Source: CAVOKN01 sp963696505 (GTDB lineage: Bacteria; Pseudomonadota; Gammaproteobacteria; Burkholderiales; Rhodocyclaceae). Taken from it: 64,000 bases of DNA. Positions 58,467 through 64,000 of this stretch are shown piece by piece (position 1 is the first letter of the stretch; every line of letters starts with the position of its first letter). The translations under genes were made by a program, and so were the position numbers. The notes below the pieces were generated by a model. It was given only the letters and a program-made list of their open reading frames with translations, did no database searches and was not told the DNA's origin. The stretch spans positions 1-64,000 of the forward strand of contig CAVOKN010000025.1 of the NCBI GenBank assembly GCA_963696505.1, read 5' to 3'.

Positions 58467-59354
58467 GTGCCGCGCCGCTACTTCCGATCGCTGTTGGCCT
58501 TTGTCGTTGTCACTGCGGCGGCGACCGGCGGCTGCGCTTCCCTCGACCAATGGCAGCGCAGCGCCATCTTCTCTCCGGTGCAGGGCGAGCAGCGCTGGCA
58601 CCGCGAGCCGCTGGCGGGGACCGAGGAGTTCGACCTGCCGGTGCAGGATCAGCGCGTGCGCGCCTGGTTCACGCCGTCCGGCCGGGCCGGGGCGCCGACG
58701 GTCCTCTACCTGCACGGCGCGCGCTGGAATCTCAACGGCAGCGTGTTCCGCATCGAGCGCTGGGTCAACATGGGCTTCGACGTGCTGGCCATCGACTACC
58801 GCGGCTTCGGCCGCAGCTCGCAGATCGTTCCCTCGGAGGAGAGCGTCTATCGGGATGCCCATGCCGCCTTCGAGGAACTCGAGCGCCGTCAGCCCGACCC
58901 GGGCCGGCGCGTGCTCTACGGCCACAGCCTGGGCGGCGCGGTGGCGCTCGAACTGGCGGCCGACGGCCTGGGGCCGCGCATCGGAGCGGTGGTGGTGGAA
59001 TCGACCTTCACCTCGATTCCGGCGCTGGTGCGGGGCATGCGCTGGGGCTGGCTGCCGGGGCTCGATTACGCAATCACCCAGCGCTTCGATTCGATCTCCA
59101 AGTTGGCGCGCGTGGAAAATCCGCTGCTCGTCATCCACGGCACGGGCGATCGCCTGGTGCCGGATTCGATGGCCGACGAACTGCACGCCGCCGCCGGCAG
59201 CCGCGTCAAGCGCGTGGTCAAGCTCGACGGCGCCTCCCACTCAGGGGCTAGCCGTCATCCCGAGTATGCAGATGCCGTGCGCGCGTTCATGCGCCTGGCA
59301 GAGATCGCTACCGTGGCCCTCGGCGCCCCGCAGGTGGCGCACGCCGGACGCTGA
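58467..59354 (+). CDS. Alpha/beta hydrolase lipoprotein
   Basis: 295 residues from GTG 58467, chosen because it gives a compact lipoprotein signal ending TGGC at about residue 22; ATG 58407 would add 20 residues before it. Hydrolase core: LYLHGARWNLNG (oxyanion region), IDYRGFGRSS, nucleophile Ser in YGHSLGGAVALEL near residue 156, Asp in VIHGTGDRLVP, and His in DGASHSG. Similar to BEM46-like serine hydrolases. Probably membrane-anchored in the periplasm. Convergent with another hydrolase of the same type. Confidence 0.78.
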   Translation: MPRRYFRSLLAFVVVTAAATGGCASLDQWQRSAIFSPVQGEQRWHREPLAGTEEFDLPVQDQRVRAWFTPSGRAGAPTVLYLHGARWNLNGSVFRIERWVNMGFDVLAIDYRGFGRSSQIVPSEESVYRDAHAAFEELERRQPDPGRRVLYGHSLGGAVALELAADGLGPRIGAVVVESTFTSIPALVRGMRWGWLPGLDYAITQRFDSISKLARVENPLLVIHGTGDRLVPDSMADELHAAAGSRVKRVVKLDGASHSGASRHPEYADAVRAFMRLAEIATVALGAPQVAHAGR

Positions 59355-59392
59355 CTCTTGTGCATCGGCGCTGCCGGCAACGGGGCCGGCGC

Positions 59393-60241
59393 TCAGCGGC
59401 GCGGCAGTTGCGCCGACAGGAAGGCGTCGAGGCCGCGCAGGTAATCGGCGCCGCTCTCCAGGAAACCGGTGTTGTGGTCGCCCTTCAGTTCGAGGAAGGC
59501 CTTGGGCGCAGCGGCAGCCTCGTACAGCGCCCGGCCGTGGCGGTAGGCGATGATCTCGTCATCGGGGCTGTGGACCACCAGCACCGGGGCGCGCACCGCT
59601 GCCAGGTAATCACGGGTGGCGTATTCCAGCCGCGCGAGGCGGCGTGCCGGCAGCCACCAGTAGAGCTCCGCCGCCATGTCGGGCACCGAGGTGAAGCCGG
59701 ATTCGAGGATCAGCGCGCCCGGCCGTTCCCGCGCCGCCAGCCAGGCGGCGAGCGCGGCGCCCATCGACCGCCCGAACAGCACGATGCGCTCCGGGTTTTC
59801 GCCGCGAGCGTCGACGAGATGGCGCCAGGCGGCGAGGGCGTCCTGGTGGGTGCCTTCCTCGCCGGGCCGTCCCTCGCTCTGGCCATAGCCGCGATAGTCG
59901 AAGATCAGCACGTTGAGCTCCAGGTCGTGGAAGATGCGCAGCGAGTCCAGCCGGTGGGAAATGTTGCCGGCATTGCCGTGGAAGAACAGCAGCGTTCCCC
60001 GCGCACCGTCGGCCGGCAGATACCAGCCGTGCAGGCGCACGCCGTCCGTCGTGTCGAGATGCACCGTCTCGTAGGGCAGGCCGATTTGCGCCGGCGTGGC
60101 GGCGAGTTCCCGGGACGGCATGTCGGGCAGGTAGAGCAGGTTCGCCTGGCCCAGGTAGAGCGCCAGCAGCAGCGCCCCGTAGGCACCCGCCGCGGCAAGC
60201 AGCACGGTCAGCATGGCTCCCGCTCCCTTGGAAAGTCGCAT
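59393..60241 (-). CDS. Alpha/beta hydrolase of the BEM46-like type, membrane-anchored
   Basis: 282 residues from ATG 60241. N-terminal membrane helix MLTVLLAAAGAYGALLLALY, then a serine hydrolase: LLFFHGNAGNISHRLDSL near residue 83, IFDYRGYGQSEG, nucleophile Ser in LFGRSMGAALAAWL near residue 150, Asp in VVHSPDDEIIAY and His in GDHNTGFLE. The same motif order as the neighbouring lipoprotein hydrolase, with which it converges 38 bp apart. Substrate unknown. A 135-codon upstream open extension has no homology. Confidence 0.82.
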   Translation of the reverse strand: MRLSKGAGAMLTVLLAAAGAYGALLLALYLGQANLLYLPDMPSRELAATPAQIGLPYETVHLDTTDGVRLHGWYLPADGARGTLLFFHGNAGNISHRLDSLRIFHDLELNVLIFDYRGYGQSEGRPGEEGTHQDALAAWRHLVDARGENPERIVLFGRSMGAALAAWLAARERPGALILESGFTSVPDMAAELYWWLPARRLARLEYATRDYLAAVRAPVLVVHSPDDEIIAYRHGRALYEAAAAPKAFLELKGDHNTGFLESGADYLRGLDAFLSAQLPRR

Positions 60242-60353
60242 CGCGCAAGCATAGCGCCGTCTCACGGCGGCTGACTTTCGGTGGCGGAAGCTGGCATAGA
60301 ATGCCGGTCGCGGTGTCGCCTTCCGATTGCCCCCGGCTTTCCCATAGAACGTC

Positions 60354-60932
60354 ATGCCCAGAGCGCTGCCTGCCGCCGTCCCTCTCTCATGCCATGAATC
60401 GGCGCCTGCCTCCTGGCGCGGAAGCCTGCACGCTGGGGCTGGTGTCGCCGGGAGCGACCTGGTGCTGAATTTCGTCCTCCATGGCGATCTGGCGGGGCTG
60501 CGCCTGCCTCCTTTCGACCATGTTTGGCGCGGGGATCGCCTCTGGGAACATAGCTGCTTCGAGGCCTTTGCTGCCGTCGCGGGTGAACACGGGTATCTGG
60601 AACTCAATTTCGCCCCGTCCGGTGCCTGGGCGGCGCACCGCTTCACGGCCTACCGGCAGGGGATGACGCCGGCCCTGGGCGCGGCGCCGGAGATTACGGT
60701 GCGCCGTTCGGCGGCAAGCCTCGAGGTGGGGGTTCGGGTCGGTCTCAGCGAGGTGCTGCCCCGCGGCGGGGCGCTGCGGCTGGGCCTGTGTGCGGTGATC
60801 GAGGACGCCTCGGGCGCCCTCAGCTACTGGGCGTTGCGGCATCCGCCCGGCAAGCCCGACTTCCATAGTCCCGCTGCGTTCGCTCTGTGCCTCGCCGCCG
60901 GAGGGGACTCCCTGGAGGACAGAGCCGCATGA
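60354..60932 (+). CDS. DOMON-like domain protein
   Basis: 192 residues, no signal peptide. Beta-rich, with LVLNFVLHGDLAGLRLPPF, RLWEHSCFEAFAAVAGEHGY and YLELNFAPSGAWAAHRFTAY, the pattern of the DOMON-like superfamily that binds sugars or heme in other proteins. GALSYWALRHPPGKPDFH near the C-terminus is also conserved. Its last codons overlap the start of the NamZ gene (ATGA), so the two are coupled. Role unknown, possibly cell-wall sugar related by context. Confidence 0.75.
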   Translation: MPRALPAAVPLSCHESAPASWRGSLHAGAGVAGSDLVLNFVLHGDLAGLRLPPFDHVWRGDRLWEHSCFEAFAAVAGEHGYLELNFAPSGAWAAHRFTAYRQGMTPALGAAPEITVRRSAASLEVGVRVGLSEVLPRGGALRLGLCAVIEDASGALSYWALRHPPGKPDFHSPAAFALCLAAGGDSLEDRAA

Positions 60933-62134
60933 AGAATGGTCTCGACCGGCTGATTGAGGACGCCGCGCTGCGCCAGGCGCTGCGCGGCCGGAGGGTGGCG
61001 CTGCTGGCTCATCCGGCATCCGTCACCGCCCGGCTGGAACACGGGCTCGATGCCCTGGCGGCGCTGGACGACATCGATCTGTGCGCTGCCTTCGGTCCGC
61101 AGCACGGCCTGCGCGGCGACAAGCAGGACAACATGGTCGAGTCGCCGGACTTTCTCGACCCGCGCCACGGCATCCCGGTTTTCAGCCTGTACGGCGAGGT
61201 GCGCCGTCCGACGCCGCAGATGATGGACCGCTTCGACGTGCTGCTGGTCGATCTTCAGGATCTTGGCTGTCGCGTCTATACCTTCGTCACCACGCTGCGC
61301 TACGTGCTGGAAGCGGCTGCCGCCCACAGCAAGGCGGTCTGGGTGTTGGACCGCCCCAATCCCGTTGGCCGGCCGGTGGAAGGGCTGCGGTGGCATCCCG
61401 GCTGGGACAGCTTCGTCGGCGCGGGGCCGCTGCCCATGCGCCACGGCCTCACCCTGGGCGAGCTGGCGGGCTGGTTGGTGAGCACGCTCGGTCTCGATCT
61501 GGAGTTGCGGGTTGTTCCCCTGGAGGGCTGGGAGCCGGATCTCGGGCCGGGATTCGGCTGGCCTCTGGGTCGCCGCACCTGGGTGAACCCCAGCCCCAAC
61601 GCGTCGAATCTGTCTATGGCGCGCTGCTACCCCGGGACCGTGATGCTGGAAGGTACCACTCTGTCGGAGGGCCGGGGCACCACCCGGCCGCTGGAGCTGT
61701 TCGGCGCGCCGGACATCGAACCGCGCGCCCTGCTCAACCGCATGCGGGCCCTGGCGTCGCAGTGGCTGGGCGGCTGCCGCCTGCGCGAATGCTGGTTCGA
61801 GCCCACCTTCCACAAGCACGAAGGTGGCCTCTGCGCCGGCGTGCAGCTCCATGTCGACGATCCGGCCTACGACCACCAAGCCTTCCGGCCCTGGCGGCTG
61901 ATGGCACTGGCATTCAAGGCGCTGCGTGCCCTGCGGCCCGACTACCCACTCTGGCGCGACTTTCCCTATGAATACGAGCGGGAGCGGCTGGCGATCGATG
62001 TGATCAACGGCAGCCCGCTGCTGCGCGAGTGGGTGGACGATCCCGCGGCAACCCCCGCCGATCTCGACGCGCTGACTTTGGCCGACGAGGCGGACTGGCG
62101 CGAGGAGCGGGCGCCCTTCCTGCTTTACCGCTGA
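60929..62134 (+). CDS. Exo-beta-N-acetylmuramidase NamZ-like protein (DUF1343)
   Basis: 401 residues from ATG 60929. DUF1343 hallmarks: LLAHPASVTARLEHG near residue 26, FGPQHGLRGDKQDNMVES near residue 62, LVDLQDLGCRVYTFVTTLRY near residue 108, RPNPVGRPVEG, and SEGRGTTRPLELFGAP near residue 250. The founding member removes terminal MurNAc from peptidoglycan fragments. No signal peptide is visible, unlike many homologues, so action may be cytoplasmic on recycled muropeptides. Lies next to a large penicillin-binding protein gene that converges on it. Confidence 0.85.
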   Translation: MKNGLDRLIEDAALRQALRGRRVALLAHPASVTARLEHGLDALAALDDIDLCAAFGPQHGLRGDKQDNMVESPDFLDPRHGIPVFSLYGEVRRPTPQMMDRFDVLLVDLQDLGCRVYTFVTTLRYVLEAAAAHSKAVWVLDRPNPVGRPVEGLRWHPGWDSFVGAGPLPMRHGLTLGELAGWLVSTLGLDLELRVVPLEGWEPDLGPGFGWPLGRRTWVNPSPNASNLSMARCYPGTVMLEGTTLSEGRGTTRPLELFGAPDIEPRALLNRMRALASQWLGGCRLRECWFEPTFHKHEGGLCAGVQLHVDDPAYDHQAFRPWRLMALAFKALRALRPDYPLWRDFPYEYERERLAIDVINGSPLLREWVDDPAATPADLDALTLADEADWREERAPFLLYR

Positions 62135-62137
62135 CGC

Positions 62138-64000
62138 TCAGTTCGGGCGCGCTTCCTCCTCGCTCGCGGCGACGGGTACCGCGCCACGAGCGGGGCGCTG
62201 GGCGAGCAGCGCCGGCGCCGCGGGCGCGCAGCGCGCCGGCCGGCGCGAATCGAGGTGGGGCAGGAGTTGCGGCGCAAGCACCTTGAGGATCTGCACCGGA
62301 AGCGCACTGGTGAATCCGAACTTGTCCGCTTCGGCGCCGGTGACGAAGGCGGTGAGCGTGCCGAAGTGGCGCTCGCCGATGTAGAAGACGAAGGTGGCGG
62401 TGCGGTTGAGCGAGCGCGAGCCGATGAGCTGTCCCTTGGCGCCGTAGGACTCGATGCGGTTGTCGCCGGTGCCGGTCTTGCCGCCGACCGTCACCGGTGT
62501 GCCGTCCGGGAGGTCGAAGGCGCCGTGCATGCGCCGCGCGGTACCGGCCGCGACCACGCCGGCCAGCGCTCCGCGCAGGGCCTCCGCCACATCGGCGTCC
62601 ATCACCCGCTCGCCAGACGTCGAGGCGCGCCGCAGCGTCGTCTCGTAGGGGGTGTCGAGGCCGAACTGCAGGTGTTCAAGGCGCACGGTCGGCAGGCGCA
62701 TCCCGCCGTTGACGATGATGCCCATCAATTCAGCCAGCGCCCCCGGCCGGTCGCCAGAACTGCCGATCGCCGTGGCCAGAGAGGGCACCAGACGCTCGAA
62801 GGGGTAGCCGAGGCGCTTCCAGTGGTCGTGAATCTCTTCAAAGGCGTCGATCTCGAGCAGGGAGTAGATGCGATTCTCCTGCGCGTTGCGGTGGCGCGTC
62901 TTGAACAGCCAGGAATAGACGTCCTGGCGCTCGGCGGCGCTGGCGGCAATCGCTTCGGAAAGGTCAGCCGCCGGGTGGCGCCGCAGGTAGGCGACGAGCC
63001 ACAGCTCCAGCGGATGCACTCGCGCCAGGTATCCCTGGTCGGCGAGGGAGAAGCTTCCCGGCGCGTGGCGCTGGTGCAAAGCGGCAAGTTGCGACGGGCT
63101 CGGCTCGCTGCGCCCGCGGGCGGCGAGGAAGGCCGCAAGATCCTCGACAGTGGCGTCCGGCTGGATGGCGCGGAAGATGACTGCCAGCCGTCCCTGGGTC
63201 GGTCGGATGCCAGCCACCAGGGTCTCGACCTGCTCCTCGGGCGTCTTGCCCTGGTATTTGCGATAGAAGCGCTGGAGGTAAATGCGCCCCTCGCGGTCGG
63301 CAAAGCGCGCCAAGTAGGCCGCCCTCTCGGGGCTGCCGGCCTCCTGCAGCTTCTGGGCAGCCGAGCCGGGCTGGTACATGTGGTAGCGCACCACGTCGCG
63401 CATGATGCGGATGAAGGCCAGATTCACCGAGTCGCGCAGCGCATCGCGCACCGTCGGGTTGGCGTAGTCGTCTTCAGGCTTGAAGTTTTCGAAGCTGTGC
63501 ACGCCGCCGCCGGTGAAGAAGCCTTCGCCCGGGTCGGCGGAATAGCGCCGGTCCAGTGCGGCGTTGAGCATTGCCTTCAGGCTGCGGTCCTTGGCGTTGG
63601 CCAGATAGTCCGCCGCCCAACGGCTGAGGCGGTCGCGCCGGTCTATGGGGAGCTTGCGCAGTTCGGCCGCGGGCAGGGGCTCGAAGCGCTCATGCAGTTG
63701 GGCGACGATGTCCGCGTAGGTCGCCAGGGTGCGCAGCTTGGCGGTGGAGCCGAGTTCCAGCTTGGTACCCTCGTTGATGTCCAGCGGCTGGCCGAAGTTG
63801 TCGGTCTGCACCCGCACCCGGTTGCCGTCGGCGCCCCGTTCGAACAGCGTGAAGCTGTAATAGACGTCGTCGACACCGCGCTCGGTCAGCAGGCGCTCGC
63901 CGATCAGCCCCGCAGCCTTGGCGTGCCGGGGGTCGGCCAGTTGCAGCAGGGTGGCGGTCACCGTTTCCTGCATGTCGCGGTTGAGCGTGCTCTTGGCCCT
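62138..64000 (-). CDS. Transglycosylase/penicillin-binding protein, C-terminal part (cut by the window edge)
   Basis: 621 codons visible; the frame continues past base 64000, so the N-terminus and any glycosyltransferase domain are outside. Transpeptidase signatures: ELGSTAKLRTLATYADIV with SxxK, RDSVNLAF with SxN, and GGKTGTGDN with KTG. Between the second and third there is a large insert (about 200 residues) with LSEAIAASAAERQDVYSWLF. Tail rich in Pro/Ala. Differs from the ponA product and may be a second class A enzyme or a specialised PBP. Convergent with namZ, 3 bp apart. Confidence 0.82.
   Translation of the reverse strand, partial: RAKSTLNRDMQETVTATLLQLADPRHAKAAGLIGERLLTERGVDDVYYSFTLFERGADGNRVRVQTDNFGQPLDINEGTKLELGSTAKLRTLATYADIVAQLHERFEPLPAAELRKLPIDRRDRLSRWAADYLANAKDRSLKAMLNAALDRRYSADPGEGFFTGGGVHSFENFKPEDDYANPTVRDALRDSVNLAFIRIMRDVVRYHMYQPGSAAQKLQEAGSPERAAYLARFADREGRIYLQRFYRKYQGKTPEEQVETLVAGIRPTQGRLAVIFRAIQPDATVEDLAAFLAARGRSEPSPSQLAALHQRHAPGSFSLADQGYLARVHPLELWLVAYLRRHPAADLSEAIAASAAERQDVYSWLFKTRHRNAQENRIYSLLEIDAFEEIHDHWKRLGYPFERLVPSLATAIGSSGDRPGALAELMGIIVNGGMRLPTVRLEHLQFGLDTPYETTLRRASTSGERVMDADVAEALRGALAGVVAAGTARRMHGAFDLPDGTPVTVGGKTGTGDNRIESYGAKGQLIGSRSLNRTATFVFYIGERHFGTLTAFVTGAEADKFGFTSALPVQILKVLAPQLLPHLDSRRPARCAPAAPALLAQRPARGAVPVAASEEEARPN

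Overview
The window is about 64 kb of GC-rich chromosome, almost fully coding. It reads as a betaproteobacterium, most probably of the order Rhodocyclales (Azoarcus/Thauera/Zoogloea-like). This is inferred from gene content and order: yicC divergent from a Ser/Thr kinase-PP2C-rph-rdgB block, metK divergent from tandem lpxL genes, dapF-DUF484-xerC, hslVU, a RegBA/PrrBA redox pair, lptM-lysA divergent from cyaY, ponA divergent from pilMNOPQ, aroKB-dgt-gltBD, and glmUS. No tRNA, rRNA, CRISPR array or insertion sequence was recognised. Most of the window is housekeeping chromosome rather than a large mobile island.

Layout. 1-2.9 kb (minus): rdgB (cut by the window edge), rph, a PP2C phosphatase and a Ser/Thr kinase. 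The last three carry many single-base frameshifts. 3-7.4 kb: yicC; a 131-bp tandem repeat that copies the end of metK; metK with a SAM-II-like riboswitch leader; two lipid A acyltransferases. 7.5-13.5 kb is a looser accessory stretch: a hypothetical gene, a nitronate monooxygenase, a gene remnant and a large exported TPR-CHAT protease-like protein. 13.5-18.4 kb: CoA-binding protein, dapF, DUF484, xerC, a DUF4160/DUF2442 pair lying between duplicated copies of the xerC 3' end, and rlmI. 18.4-22.6 kb: a zinc/manganese-type ABC uptake operon with its own outer-membrane barrel. 22.7-26.3 kb: STAS protein, hslVU and hslR. 26.4-29.3 kb: RegA/RegB, a PCu(A)C copper chaperone and a small exported protein. 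29.3-33.4 kb: lysA-lptM, cyaY, ponA. 33.6-41.4 kb: pilMNOPQ then aroK-aroB-dgt. 41.5-52.1 kb is a nitrogen assimilation block: gltB and gltD (glutamate synthase), a KaiC-like/PPDK-N fusion, and gdhA. 52.1-64 kb: two DUF4124 proteins, a MaoC-phosphotransacetylase fusion, glmU-glmS, two alpha/beta hydrolases, a DOMON-like protein, a NamZ-type muramidase and a truncated penicillin-binding protein.

How the parts fit. Cell-envelope synthesis and recycling is the main theme (lpxL pair, dapF, lysA, ponA, glmU, glmS, namZ, terminal PBP, lptM). Type IV pilus assembly and ammonia assimilation come next. Regulation visible in the DNA: a metK promoter with SAM-II-type pseudoknot and a hairpin covering the ribosome-binding site; a promoter followed directly by an intrinsic terminator ahead of gltB; a sigma-32-like promoter ahead of hslV; and an unassigned terminator ahead of regB.

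The least expected structure is a family of palindromic elements that sit just after gene ends (metK and xerC). At both loci the 3' end of the host gene is repeated on the far side of the palindrome at exactly 131 bp. The many lone indels in conserved genes (rph, PP2C, kinase, NMO, rlmI, gltB) are better explained by consensus sequence errors than by biological decay.
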